Below are positions 41,966 to 51,436 of a stretch of 64,000 nucleotides of DNA, one piece after another; positions within the stretch are counted from its first letter, which is position 1; every line of letters starts with the position of its first letter. The translations under genes and the position numbers were made by a program. The stretch is from contig NZ_JNWK01000005.1 of the NCBI RefSeq assembly GCF_000716445.1, positions 124,001-188,000 of the forward strand. The letters are read 5' to 3'. A model generated the notes under the pieces. That model was not told the DNA's origin. It saw nothing but the letters and a program-made list of their open reading frames with translations, and searched no databases. The DNA is from Streptomyces wedmorensis. Lineage in GTDB: Bacteria; Actinomycetota; Actinomycetes; Streptomycetales; Streptomycetaceae.

Positions 41966-44785
41966 TCAGCTCCGGGAAGGCGCGGACAGTTCCAGCGGGA
42001 GGCGCAGACCGGCCGGGTCCGCGCCGCTGAGCAGGGCGTCGACCATCAGGTCGGTGTCGCCCACGCCGGCCCAGCCGAGCATGTAGCCGATCAGTGAGGT
42101 CCGGCCGGCCGCGCCGGTGAAGTAGCCGTCCTCGCGGATCCGGCCGAGGACCTCGGTCTGATGGGCGGCGGCCCGCTCGAACAGGTCCGCGCGTCCCAGG
42201 GTGCGGCCCGCGCCGATCAGGCACTGGACGACGCCGCTGCTGCCGTGGCAGACGGAGAGGTCCACCGCGCGGCCGGGCGCCAGGGCGGTCGCCCGGCCGA
42301 CCAGATCGGCCAGCCGGGACTCGGTCAGCCAGTCCTCCCGGCCCGCCGCGACGAGGATCTCCGAGCCGGCGAGCAGGAGGCCGGCAGCGCCCTTGCACCA
42401 GCCGTGCTCCGCCGGGACGCCGTCCCGCTCCCAGCGGCCGATCAGCCAGTCCGCCGCCTCCTTGGCGGTGCGCTCCAGTCCCAGAACGGATCCGGTCCGG
42501 GCGGCCGCCCAGCGCAGTCCCAGTTCGCCGTGGGCCAGGTCCGACCAGTGGGTGTCCCGCTCCCTGCCCAGGTGGGACAGGGTCAGGTCGGTGAGCCGCT
42601 CGACCGTCGCGGCGTCGGCGGGGAAGGAGGAGCCGTCGCGGCGGAGACGGTCGAGCAGGACCATCAGCAGCCCGGCCGGGCCGTTGGAGAGGTCGGTCTC
42701 CAGCTCGCCTTCCGCCGCGCGGTCCTGGAGGGCCTGGAGCAGGCCGGCCATCCGGGCGGACGCGGTCTCCGGGTCCTCGGGTCGGACCAGCAGGAGCGAG
42801 GCGGCCCCGGTGAACACCGACTCGGGGCGCTGGAGCAGCGCCTCGCCGTACTCGGCGAGCAGGGTGGTGAGCCCCCGGTCGGCGCTGCCGGCCGGGCCGG
42901 CCAGGCTCCCGTCGCGGGCGGCGGCGCGGTTGAGGAAGGAGACCACGCCGGCCGAGTCGTGGAAGGAGACGAAGTTGCCCGGGGTGATGGTGGAGGCGTC
43001 GCGGTCCGGGCCGATGCCGCCGACCCAGCCGCACTCCTCCTGTCCGCCGGGACCGGTGACCGGCACCCGCACCTCGGCGATCCGGCCGGCGATCGCCCGC
43101 CACCAGGCGCCGGGACGGGCCCCGGCCAGCAGGTGCCCCCCGAAGACCCCGGAGGCCGAGAGCCCGCCGGGCGTGTCCTCGCCGCACAGCTCGCCGAAGC
43201 ACTCCTCGAGCAGGAAGTGGTGGTAGGCGTCGGTGCGGGCCGCGTTGTGGGCGACGCCGCGCCGGGCGAAGTCCAGCGCGGTCGCCGAATACACCCCGGG
43301 TGTCGACCCGTTGACCGTGCCGAGCGCGTCGGAGTCGCCCCGGGTGACGAAGTACGGCACGTTGCCGCCGTGCAGCGAGGCGCGCTCCGCTTCCGCCGCG
43401 AAGCGCTCCGCCTCCGGGGACAGGTAGTCCTGGTGCATCTTCAGGAGTCCGAACAGCCGCTCGGCCTCCTTGGGGTCCACCAGGTACTTCGGGTGGGTGG
43501 AGGCGTCGATGAAGCGACCGTAGATCATGGTGGAGCGCAGCAGCAGCCGCACCGGCACCCCGGGGTGGGCCTCCAGGACGCGGGTGACGACGCCGTCCCG
43601 CAGAGCCGTCAGGGCCGCACGGCAGCCGGCCAGGATGGCGTCGAACCAGTCGGTGGCGATCAGGTGCGTCTCGCCCAGCCGGGGCACGTTGTCGCCCTGC
43701 CGGTAGTTGAAGGGCTCCCGTGACACCGAGATGGCGTCCGTTCCCGGGTCGCGGATCACGGCGCTGGTCATGGACGACGGCTGGTCGCCCGCCACTCCGA
43801 CGCCCGCCATGATGAAGTCGACCGGCGAGGTCGGGTTCACCATCGGCACCAGCATCGTGGAGGCGACGGACAGCTTGGTGTGGTTCATCAGCGCGTCGGG
43901 GAGCGACTCGTCGCCCACCCCGGCGTCCGGCCGGAGCATGGTCTCGGTGTCGATGACGCACGGGTGTTCGCCGCAGGCCAGCAGGTTCTCGTCGTGCAGG
44001 TCGGTGGCGCCGATGGAGCCGAACAGCACCGCCAGCGCGCCGATCCGGTAGAAGTAGCGGGCGGGCTGGTCCGCCTGCTCCATGGCGGCCGGCACGGTGA
44101 ACTCCTGCCAGCCGTGCGTGCCCACGGTGAACGACCGGGGGACGCAGCGGGACAGCGGGTGCTCCAGGTACGGGCCGACCGCCCGGTACAGGTCGCGGAC
44201 GAAGTCGTCCGCGGTGAGCGGCCGCGGCTTGAACACCAGTCCGGTCCCGTTGGCCAGGTGGAGAATGTGTACCTGACGGCTGTCGTTGTGCAGGTCGGAG
44301 CCGCTGGGCGAGATCGCGGACAGCAGCCGGCCCTCGTCGCCCGGCTCGCCGAGCAGTCCGGCCTCCGCCAGCAGCGGGTGGTCGTCGGCGAAGGCGGTGA
44401 GGAACTCGCAGTAGGCGTCCAGGGAGTGGGACAGCATCGCGGTCAGTCGCAGCCGCAGCACCGGGTACTTCTCCAGCAGGGCGTCCGGGGTGCCGGGCTC
44501 CTCCAGACGGGCCGTGAAGCGGCGCAGGGCGGTGTCGCCGCCGGACTCCATCGGTAGGCCCAGCTGCTCGCGGAAGGCGTGGAACTCGCCGATGAGCATC
44601 CGGTAGGACTGCGTCTCCACCGTTTTCAGCAGGGCCTCGTGGGCCTGGTCCAGCACGCTGTCGCGGCGGTCCGGGACGGCAGCCCGCAGCAACGGCTCGC
44701 GCAGCTCCTTCTCGACCGCGGACCGGGGGACCACATGGGAGTAGAAGGGGAGGAAGGCCTCGATGGCCACCATGTTCTCGCTCAT
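41966..44785 (-). CDS. lanM2: Class II lanthipeptide synthetase LanM (second copy)
   Basis: 939 residues. The N-terminal dehydratase half has the kinase-like catalytic segments ATDLHDENLLACGEHP and VIDTETMLRPDAG, which phosphorylate and eliminate Ser/Thr. The C-terminal cyclase half is LanC-like with Zn ligands in GWCKGAAGLL and SVCHGSSG (Cys, Cys-His). Its ATG overlaps the lanT2 stop (ATGA). It is expected to act on the beta-like precursor encoded three genes upstream, dehydrating its Ser/Thr and forming thioether rings with its four Cys. Sequence similarity to LanM1 is only moderate by eye, so the two are probably substrate-specific. Confidence 0.92.
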   Translation of the reverse strand: MSENMVAIEAFLPFYSHVVPRSAVEKELREPLLRAAVPDRRDSVLDQAHEALLKTVETQSYRMLIGEFHAFREQLGLPMESGGDTALRRFTARLEEPGTPDALLEKYPVLRLRLTAMLSHSLDAYCEFLTAFADDHPLLAEAGLLGEPGDEGRLLSAISPSGSDLHNDSRQVHILHLANGTGLVFKPRPLTADDFVRDLYRAVGPYLEHPLSRCVPRSFTVGTHGWQEFTVPAAMEQADQPARYFYRIGALAVLFGSIGATDLHDENLLACGEHPCVIDTETMLRPDAGVGDESLPDALMNHTKLSVASTMLVPMVNPTSPVDFIMAGVGVAGDQPSSMTSAVIRDPGTDAISVSREPFNYRQGDNVPRLGETHLIATDWFDAILAGCRAALTALRDGVVTRVLEAHPGVPVRLLLRSTMIYGRFIDASTHPKYLVDPKEAERLFGLLKMHQDYLSPEAERFAAEAERASLHGGNVPYFVTRGDSDALGTVNGSTPGVYSATALDFARRGVAHNAARTDAYHHFLLEECFGELCGEDTPGGLSASGVFGGHLLAGARPGAWWRAIAGRIAEVRVPVTGPGGQEECGWVGGIGPDRDASTITPGNFVSFHDSAGVVSFLNRAAARDGSLAGPAGSADRGLTTLLAEYGEALLQRPESVFTGAASLLLVRPEDPETASARMAGLLQALQDRAAEGELETDLSNGPAGLLMVLLDRLRRDGSSFPADAATVERLTDLTLSHLGRERDTHWSDLAHGELGLRWAAARTGSVLGLERTAKEAADWLIGRWERDGVPAEHGWCKGAAGLLLAGSEILVAAGREDWLTESRLADLVGRATALAPGRAVDLSVCHGSSGVVQCLIGAGRTLGRADLFERAAAHQTEVLGRIREDGYFTGAAGRTSLIGYMLGWAGVGDTDLMVDALLSGADPAGLRLPLELSAPSRS

Positions 44786-46986
44786 GCCCCGGCACCTTCC
44801 ACCAGCAGTTCGGCCGTCCGGCCGGCCCCATCGGCTGTCGCCGCGTACAGGTCCCGGTACACGCTGCCTCCGTCCATGAGTTCTGAATGTGTTCCCTGCT
44901 CGACGATCCGGCCCTGGTCGAACACGTAGATGAGGTCGGCGGACTCGATCGTCGACAGGCGGTGCGCGATGACGATCTGGGTGGCGCCGATTCCCTCGAT
45001 CAGCCGGGTCACCCGGCGTTCGTTGACCGTGTCCAGGGAGGCGGTGGCCTCGTCCATGACGAGGATGGACGGCCGTTGCAGGAGGGTGCGCACGATCGCC
45101 AGCCGCTGCCGCTGCCCCCCGGAGAAGTTGGAGCCCATCTCGGCGACCAAGGTCTGCAGACCCATCGGCAGGTCGTCGAGGAAGTCCAGGATGCCGGCCT
45201 CGCGGCAGAACTCCCGGACGGTCTCCTCGGGGATGTCCTGGCCCAGGGTGAGGTTCTCCAGGATCGACCGGTTGTGCAGGTGGACCTCCTGCGGGATGTA
45301 GCCGATCACTCGGCGCAGGGAGTCCCGGTCGTACTCGCCGGCGTCCCGGCCGCCGAAGCGGACCGAGCCGGAGGTGGGTTCGTGCAGGCCGCAGACGATC
45401 CGGGCCAGGGTGCTCTTGCCCGACCCGGAGGCGCCGACCAGGGCGACCCGGGCGCCGGCCGGGATGTCCATGGTGACGTCGCGGACCACCGGTTCGCTGT
45501 GCCGGGTGTAGCGGAAGGACACCTGGTCCAGTTGGACGGAGGCGGACTCCAGCTCCTTGCGGTCGCCGCCATGGCCCTCGGGCTCGGTGCGGGTGATGTC
45601 GCTCAGGCGGGACATGTAGCGGCTGGTCTCGGTGAACTCCGCGTACGCCTGGAACACCGAGGTGGAGATCGCGAAGTAGGTGGCGGCGACGGTCTGCACC
45701 GCGATCGCCCCGCCGATGCTGATGGTTCCCCGGCCGACGAAGTAGAGGCTGGCGAGCAGCAGCAACAGCGGCCCGAACATCTGGATGGTGGCCGCCACAC
45801 CGGTCACCTGGCCCTGCTGCAGCCGCATCCGCGCTTTCATCGCGTCGAGGGAGGCGGCGTAGGTCTCGCGCCAGGTGTCCAGGTACTGGTCGGCGTAGCC
45901 GCCCATCTTGATGGTCGGGATGGAGACGATGGCGTCCAGCTGCAGCGACTGGCTCCTGCCCAGGTGGGTGATCTCCATGTCGACCGCCTCGAGCACCCGC
46001 AGTCGGGTGGCGGCCAGATAGCCGGCGTTGCCCAGCACCAGGGCGAGCGCCATCAGCCCGAGCCGCCACTCCACGTGCAGCAGGTAGCCGCTGACGCAGA
46101 CCATGGTGCCGACGTCCAGCACGCCCTGGGCGACCCGGGAGGAGAGCATGTCGCGGACGGCGTTGACGCTGCCGAGCCGGAAGAGCAGCTCGCCTGGCTG
46201 ACGGGTGGTGAAGAACCGGTACGGCAGCAACAGCAGCCGGGTGAAGGCGTGGTCCATCAGATGCCGCCCGAGCACCGACACCAGCGAGGACAGCAGCAGG
46301 ATCCTCAGGAGATGCAGCAGGTAGTAGCCGACGGCGGCGCCGACCACCATGCCGATGACCCACAGGTGGTCGCCGAGCTCCGTCCAGCCGGAGAACCGGT
46401 CCACGGACCATTCGGTGAGCAGCGGGATCCCCAGCACCGCGGCGTAGGCGGCCAGCGACAGCGCGCCCACACCGGCCATCCGGCGCCCCGCGCCCTCGGG
46501 CAGCAGGGGCATCGTCCGCCAGTCGGCGAAGGGCCGGCGGCGCAGCCGGCGGAACGCGGGCCCGGGCTCGGCGGTGAGGACCACGCCGCTGAAGTGCCGG
46601 GCGAGTTCGTCCGAGGTCATCCGGCGACGGCCGACGGCCGGGTCCATGACGACGGCCTGATCGCCGTCGAAGCTCTCCAGGACCACGAAGTGGTGATCGT
46701 CCCAGAAGAGGATCACGGGCGAGTCGAACCGGGTGAGCGCTGCGACGCTCCGGGCGCTCAGCAGCCGGCTGCGCATGCCGCGGGACTCCAGGAACCGCGC
46801 GAGCTGCCGGGCGCTCAGGCCGTCCCGTCCCGCGTCCATGTCCTCGCGGACCTCGGAGATGCCTTCGTCCCGCCCGTAGTAACGGAGCAGGGACACGCAG
46901 CAGCACAGACCGCACTCGGTCTGGGCGACCTGGGTGACGGCCGGCACGCGTCGCGCGGTCCGACGTGATTCCGGGCGAGCGCCCAT
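44782..46986 (-). CDS. lanT2: Lanthipeptide ABC exporter with C39 peptidase (second copy)
   Basis: 734 residues from the ATG at 46984-46986, preceded by GGAGG; a longer in-frame start at 47020 has no ribosome site. The C39 peptidase has Cys25 in QTECGLCC, the His region HHFVVLESF and Asp in VMDPAVG. Six membrane segments lie between residues about 165 and 430. The ATPase has Walker A GASGSGKST, signature FSGGQRQRL and Walker B LVMDEATASLD. It cleaves the double-Gly-type leader and exports the modified peptide. The lanA2 gene is the likely substrate source. Confidence 0.92.
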   Translation of the reverse strand: MGARPESRRTARRVPAVTQVAQTECGLCCCVSLLRYYGRDEGISEVREDMDAGRDGLSARQLARFLESRGMRSRLLSARSVAALTRFDSPVILFWDDHHFVVLESFDGDQAVVMDPAVGRRRMTSDELARHFSGVVLTAEPGPAFRRLRRRPFADWRTMPLLPEGAGRRMAGVGALSLAAYAAVLGIPLLTEWSVDRFSGWTELGDHLWVIGMVVGAAVGYYLLHLLRILLLSSLVSVLGRHLMDHAFTRLLLLPYRFFTTRQPGELLFRLGSVNAVRDMLSSRVAQGVLDVGTMVCVSGYLLHVEWRLGLMALALVLGNAGYLAATRLRVLEAVDMEITHLGRSQSLQLDAIVSIPTIKMGGYADQYLDTWRETYAASLDAMKARMRLQQGQVTGVAATIQMFGPLLLLLASLYFVGRGTISIGGAIAVQTVAATYFAISTSVFQAYAEFTETSRYMSRLSDITRTEPEGHGGDRKELESASVQLDQVSFRYTRHSEPVVRDVTMDIPAGARVALVGASGSGKSTLARIVCGLHEPTSGSVRFGGRDAGEYDRDSLRRVIGYIPQEVHLHNRSILENLTLGQDIPEETVREFCREAGILDFLDDLPMGLQTLVAEMGSNFSGGQRQRLAIVRTLLQRPSILVMDEATASLDTVNERRVTRLIEGIGATQIVIAHRLSTIESADLIYVFDQGRIVEQGTHSELMDGGSVYRDLYAATADGAGRTAELLVEGAGA

Positions 46987-47181
46987 GGCTACCGCACCTC
47001 CGGGTTGTTGGACATCGGGCAAGGAGAGGGGCTTGCGTTGACGGGGCGTCGGACGGGGCGGGAGACCGGGAATCCCGGCGCGGGCAGTCGGACCTCGGTC
47101 CGGCCCGTCCCCACCCCGTCCGTCGCGACCGACGCGGCGGTCCGGTTCAGCGGGCCGCGCGTATCAGAGCCGTCAAGGGCT

Positions 47182-47355
47182 TCAGCACTGGCTGGTGCAC
47201 TTGGTGGTCGGGCAGGCGGAGGCGGACACCAGGGTCGCCACGGCGGTGACGATGGCGCAGCTCCAGGTGGTACCGCCGTACACGTCCGCCTCGCCCATCT
47301 CGACGAGCTCGAACTCGTCGTAGCCGCCGAGGACGTCGGCCTGAATCTTCTCCAT
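47182..47355 (-). CDS. lanA2: Lanthipeptide precursor, beta-like
   Basis: 57 residues. AAGGAG lies before the ATG at 47353-47355. The leader MEKIQADVLGGYDEFELVEM plus GEADVYGG (28 residues) ends in double Gly. The 29-residue core begins TTWSC and ends CPTTKCTSQC, with Cys at core positions 5, 20, 25 and 29 and 11 Ser/Thr. Haloduracin beta begins TTWPC and ends CPTTKCTSQC; lichenicidin beta ends CPTTKCTSRC. The middle of the core (AIVTAVATLVSASA) differs and is longer than in haloduracin. It should be the membrane-inserting half of a two-component lantibiotic, modified by LanM2. Confidence 0.9.
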   Translation of the reverse strand: MEKIQADVLGGYDEFELVEMGEADVYGGTTWSCAIVTAVATLVSASACPTTKCTSQC

Positions 47356-47530
47356 GGTCTTCTCCTTTTCGAATTTCTTCCGACATGCGCCCGCAACTCG
47401 TCTTGCGAAATGCGGAACGCATGCCCTCCGTCTTCGGAGGACGCCTCCAAGTCTGTCCGCCCCCAATTCGCCGAACGCATAGACCTGGCACCCTTGTACG
47501 CACACGCTGAAATGCACCGGAAAACGCGCC

Positions 47531-47558
47531 GGGCCCCCACGCATTCGCGTGGGGGCCC
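47531..47558 (-). terminator. Terminator after the ABC immunity genes
   Basis: GGGCCCCCACGC and its complement form a perfect 12-bp stem around ATTC. It lies about 30 bases beyond the permease stop and about 175 bases before the lanA2 start. It separates the lanA1 operon from the lanA2 unit, so lanA2 needs its own promoter. Confidence 0.8.
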
Positions 47559-47587
47559 ATTCACGGGGTGCGAGGTTCGTCGACCCC

Positions 47588-48325
47588 TCAGACATCCCGC
47601 CGGACGGTCGTCCAATGCCCGAGCGCCACCGCCCCCACCGTCCACACGGTGAGCACGCCAAGACCGGACCACGCTCCCAGCACCTCGTCGCCCCCTGAGC
47701 CGCGCAGCACCATCCCCCCCGCCACATCCGGCAGGAACCGTGCCACCTCCCCGACCCCCGGTATGTTGCTCAGGATCGTGGAGAGCATGAAGAACAGCGG
47801 AAGCAGAATGGACAGCGCCGCCGCCCCCGACCGCAGCAGCGTCGCCACTCCCATGGAGAACGCCACCAGCAGCGCCGTGTAGAGCACCGCCCCCGCCACA
47901 TGCCCCGCCGTGGCGAGTCCCGCCGGCGCCCGGTGCTCCCCGATGCCGCTCTGCACGATCAGGAAGGCCGGCACCACGCCCACCACCGCCAGCACCCCGC
48001 TGACCAGGCTGACAAGACCCACCTTGGCGTAGTAGAACCGGGCCCGGTCGGGGACGGCCAGCAGACTGCTCCTGATCGACCCCGACGCGTACTCGCCCGT
48101 CACCGCGAGAATCCCCATGATCACCAGAACGATCATCCCGAGCGGTACGGCCGACAGGCCGAGCCCGACCGGGTCGAACCCCGGCGCCGTCAACTGCTTC
48201 TCGCCGGGAACCATCCCGTAGACGAAGGCCAGTCCGATCATCAGGACGAGATAAACCGCCGGGGACCATTTCGGAGAGCGCAGCGTCGTCAACTTGACCC
48301 ATTCCGCGGCCAGGGCATGCCTCAT
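47588..48325 (-). CDS. lanE: ABC transporter permease (lantibiotic immunity)
   Basis: 245 residues. It is an ABC-2-type permease with six membrane segments, starting MRHALAAEWVKLTTLRSP and containing YASGSIRSSLLAVPDRARFY, the cytoplasmic loop typical of LanE/LanG-type permeases. Its ATG overlaps the ATPase stop. With the ATPase it would expel mature peptide from the membrane and protect the producer. Gene naming follows position; LanE versus LanG cannot be told apart here. Confidence 0.85.
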   Translation of the reverse strand: MRHALAAEWVKLTTLRSPKWSPAVYLVLMIGLAFVYGMVPGEKQLTAPGFDPVGLGLSAVPLGMIVLVIMGILAVTGEYASGSIRSSLLAVPDRARFYYAKVGLVSLVSGVLAVVGVVPAFLIVQSGIGEHRAPAGLATAGHVAGAVLYTALLVAFSMGVATLLRSGAAALSILLPLFFMLSTILSNIPGVGEVARFLPDVAGGMVLRGSGGDEVLGAWSGLGVLTVWTVGAVALGHWTTVRRDV

Positions 48326-49239
48326 CAGAACCCTCCCGTCGAAGCCCGGTATTCAGCGTGTTCCTGGGTCAGCTTCATAAACGCCTCCTCCAGCGAACCG
48401 GATGAAGCGGTCAGCTCGAAGACGGCGATACTCTCCGCGCTCGCGACGAGCCCCACCTTCTCCACGGACACCCCGCTCACCGCCAGCGTCGCGTCGTCCT
48501 GCCGCACGGACTCGATGCCCTGCTCCCGCAGTGCCCGCCGCATCCCCTCCGGATCGGCCACCCGGGCCAGCACGGTCCTGTCCGAGTTCGCGGCGATGAA
48601 CGCGTCCACGGGGGTGTCCGCGAGCAGCCGGCCCCGGGCGACGACCACCAGATGGTCTGCGGTCACCGCCATCTCGTTCATCAGGTGGGAGGAGACCAGC
48701 ACCGTCCGCCCCTCCGCGGCCAGCCCCCGCATCAGCTCCCGGATCCACCGGACACCCTCGGGGTCGAGCCCGTTGACCGGCTCGTCGAACAGCAGCACCT
48801 CAGGGTCGCCGAGCAGCGCCGCCGCGACGCCGAGCCGCTGCCCCATGCCGAGGGAGAACCCGCGCACCCTCTGCCGGGCCACCGCGAGCAGGCCGACCCG
48901 GTCCAGTACCTCGTCCGCCCGGGTGGCGGGCAGGCCGTGGGAGGCTGCCAGCACCCGCAGGTGGTTCCGGGCACTGCGGCCCGGGTGCACGGCCCTGGTG
49001 TCGAGCAGCGCTCCCACCCGGGTCAGCGGGCGCGCCAGGCTCCGGTAGGGGACGCCGAGGACGGTGGCCCGGCCCGCGGTGGGCTCGTCCAGACCGAGGA
49101 TCATGCGCAGGGTGGTGGACTTGCCGGCGCCGTTGGGGCCGAGGAATCCGGTGACCTTCCCCGGCGTCACGGAGAACGACAGACCGTCCACGGCGACCTT
49201 CGCGCCGTACCGTTTGGTGAGGTTCTCGACCTCGATCAT
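48325..49239 (-). CDS. lanF: ABC transporter ATPase (lantibiotic immunity)
   Basis: 304 residues from the ATG at 49237-49239 (AGAGG upstream; GTG 49242 is an alternative). Walker A LGPNGAGKSTT, signature FSLGMGQRLGVAAAL, Walker B EVLLFDEPVNGLDPEG and switch His in SSHLMNEM. Residues 220-304 form a C-terminal regulatory domain common to LanF and BcrA. It pairs with the overlapping permease. It sits between the lanT1 and permease genes in the lanA1 operon. Confidence 0.88.
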   Translation of the reverse strand: MIEVENLTKRYGAKVAVDGLSFSVTPGKVTGFLGPNGAGKSTTLRMILGLDEPTAGRATVLGVPYRSLARPLTRVGALLDTRAVHPGRSARNHLRVLAASHGLPATRADEVLDRVGLLAVARQRVRGFSLGMGQRLGVAAALLGDPEVLLFDEPVNGLDPEGVRWIRELMRGLAAEGRTVLVSSHLMNEMAVTADHLVVVARGRLLADTPVDAFIAANSDRTVLARVADPEGMRRALREQGIESVRQDDATLAVSGVSVEKVGLVASAESIAVFELTASSGSLEEAFMKLTQEHAEYRASTGGF

Positions 49240-49294
49240 CACAGCACCTCTCGTCCATGAACAGTCGTGACCGTCATGCCATGCCCACCGGCCC

Positions 49295-51436
49295 TCATAC
49301 GGCCCCGGCCACCGGCTCCGCGTACAGCCCCGCGTACACCCCGCCCAGGGCCAGCAACTCCTCGTGCGTCCCCCGCTCCACGATCCGGCCGCGGTCCAGT
49401 ACGTGGATCAGGTCCGCGTCCTGGATCGTCGCCAGCCGGTGCGCGATGACGATCTGCGTGGCGCCGGTCTCCGCGATGATCCGGGAGACCCGCCGCTCGT
49501 TGGCGGTGTCCAGCGAGGCGGTCGCCTCGTCCAGGACGATGACCCGCGGCCGCTGCAGCAGTGTCCGCACGATGGCCAGCCGCTGCCGTTGCCCGCCGGA
49601 GAAGTTGGAGCCCATCTCGGACACCAGGGTCCGCAGCCCCATCGGCAGTTCCTCGACGAAGTCGAGGATCCCCACGGCCGCGCAGTACTCCCGGACGGTG
49701 GCCTCGTCGATGTCCTGGCCCAGGGTCAGGTTCTCGAGGATGGTGCGGTTGTGCAGGTGCACCTCCTGCGGGACGTACCCGATCTGCCCGCGCAGGAAGT
49801 CGGTCCGGTAGGCGCTCATGGGGTGGCCGCAGAACTCCACCGCCCCTCCGGTCGGCTGGTGGAGCCCGCAGACGACGCGCCCGACGGTGGACTTGCCCGA
49901 ACCCGACGCGCCGACGAACGCCACCTTCGCACCGGCCGGGATCTCCAGCGACACGTCCTCCAGCACCGGCCTGCTGTGCCGGGTGTAGCGGAACGACACC
50001 TCCCTCAGCCGTATCGAGGTGTCGTGGAGTTCCGTGAGGGGCCCGCCCTCCGGCTCGCTCTCGTGCGCCGTGATGTCGCTCAGCCGGCTCACGTAGCGGG
50101 AGGTCTCCGTGATCTCCGTCAGCATCTGGAAGACGGACGTGCTCAGGGCGAAGAAGGTGCCCGCCACGGCCTGCACGGCGATGGCCGAGCCGATGGTCAC
50201 CGTCCCCCGCGACACGAAGTGCAGGCCGGCGAGCAGCAGCGCCAGCGGGCCGAACATCTGCGTGGTGGCGGCGATTCCGGAGATCCAGCCCTGCTGGATC
50301 CGCATCCGGGTGCGCATCGCGTCCAGCGAGGCGCCGTAGGTCGCCTCCCATTCGTCGGCGAACCGGCCGGCGTAGCCGCCCATCTTGATGGTGGGGACGG
50401 ACACGATGGCGTCGAGCTGCGTGGACTGGGAGCGGGAGAGCAGCGCGAGCTCGGTGTCCGTCACCTCTTTCACCCGGTGCCGGCTCAGCCACAGGAAGCC
50501 GGCGTTCAGCAGGAACAGCGCGAGCGCCAGTAGGCCGATGCGCCACTCGGTGACGAACAGGTAGACGCCGATGCAGGCCAGGGTCCCCACGTCCAGGACG
50601 CCCTGGGCGATCCGCGAGGAGAGCAGGTCCCGGACGCTGTTGACGGTGTTCAGGCGGAACAGCAGCTCGCCGGGCTGCCGGGTGGCGAAGAACTTGTACG
50701 GCAGGGAGAGCAGTCTCCTGAAGACATGGCTCATCAGGTGATGGCCCGTCACGGCGATCAGCCCCGCCAGCGCGGCGGTGCGCAGCATCCACAGCAGCAG
50801 GTAGCCGATCGCGGCCGCCGCCACCGCCCCCGCTATCAGCCCCGTCTGGGACAGGTCGCTCCAGGCGTCGTCCCGGTCGACGGCCCATTTGGTCAGCGCC
50901 GGTATGCCCAGCACCGCCGCGTAGGAGCCCAGCGACAGCAGGGCGACCAGCGCGATCCGGCGGCCCGCCCGGGCCGGGACCAGCGGCAGCGACCGCCAGT
51001 GCCGGAAAGCGGGGAGGGACTGCCGGGTGAAGTCCGGGCCGGGGGAGGCCGCGATGACCACCTGGGAGAAGCCGGCCTCCAGCTCGTCGCGGGTGAGGCG
51101 CTTGCGGCCCACGGCCGGGTCCATCACCCAGGCCGTCGTGCCGTCGAAGCGCTCCAGGACCAGGAAGTGGTAGTCCTCCCAGAAGAGGATCACCGGCTCG
51201 GTGAAGCCCCGCAGTGCCTCCACGCTCCGGGCCCGGAACGCCTTGACCTCCATGCCCCTCGAGCGCAGGAAGTCCACGAGCTGCTTGGCACCGAGTCCGT
51301 CCCGGCCGGCCTCCAGGTCCTCCCGCACGGTCCGGAAGTCCTCGGTGCGGCCGTGGTACCCGAGCACCGCGACGCAGCAGCACAGCCCGCACTCCGTCTG
51401 GGTGACCTGGGTGACGGAGGGAACCCGGTGGCCCAT
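49295..51436 (-). CDS. lanT1: Lanthipeptide ABC exporter with C39 peptidase (first copy)
   Basis: 713 residues; the ATG overlaps the lanM1 stop (ATGA). C39 peptidase residues are Cys16 (QTECGLCC), His (YHFLVLERF) and Asp (VMDPAVGRK). The membrane domain has six segments, and the ATPase carries Walker A GASGSGKST and signature FSGGQRQRL with Walker B IVLDEATASLD. It is a close relative of LanT2. The adjacent precursor's leader ends YGA, so this peptidase must accept GA rather than GG at the cleavage site. Confidence 0.92.
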   Translation of the reverse strand: MGHRVPSVTQVTQTECGLCCCVAVLGYHGRTEDFRTVREDLEAGRDGLGAKQLVDFLRSRGMEVKAFRARSVEALRGFTEPVILFWEDYHFLVLERFDGTTAWVMDPAVGRKRLTRDELEAGFSQVVIAASPGPDFTRQSLPAFRHWRSLPLVPARAGRRIALVALLSLGSYAAVLGIPALTKWAVDRDDAWSDLSQTGLIAGAVAAAAIGYLLLWMLRTAALAGLIAVTGHHLMSHVFRRLLSLPYKFFATRQPGELLFRLNTVNSVRDLLSSRIAQGVLDVGTLACIGVYLFVTEWRIGLLALALFLLNAGFLWLSRHRVKEVTDTELALLSRSQSTQLDAIVSVPTIKMGGYAGRFADEWEATYGASLDAMRTRMRIQQGWISGIAATTQMFGPLALLLAGLHFVSRGTVTIGSAIAVQAVAGTFFALSTSVFQMLTEITETSRYVSRLSDITAHESEPEGGPLTELHDTSIRLREVSFRYTRHSRPVLEDVSLEIPAGAKVAFVGASGSGKSTVGRVVCGLHQPTGGAVEFCGHPMSAYRTDFLRGQIGYVPQEVHLHNRTILENLTLGQDIDEATVREYCAAVGILDFVEELPMGLRTLVSEMGSNFSGGQRQRLAIVRTLLQRPRVIVLDEATASLDTANERRVSRIIAETGATQIVIAHRLATIQDADLIHVLDRGRIVERGTHEELLALGGVYAGLYAEPVAGAV

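Noticed and set aside
40962..44831. A long minus-strand open frame of about 1289 codons spanning the LLM and LanM2 region
   Set aside because: It is a high-GC artefact: its 5' two-thirds are Arg/Gly/Pro-rich shadow of LanM2; only the last part, the LLM protein, is real.
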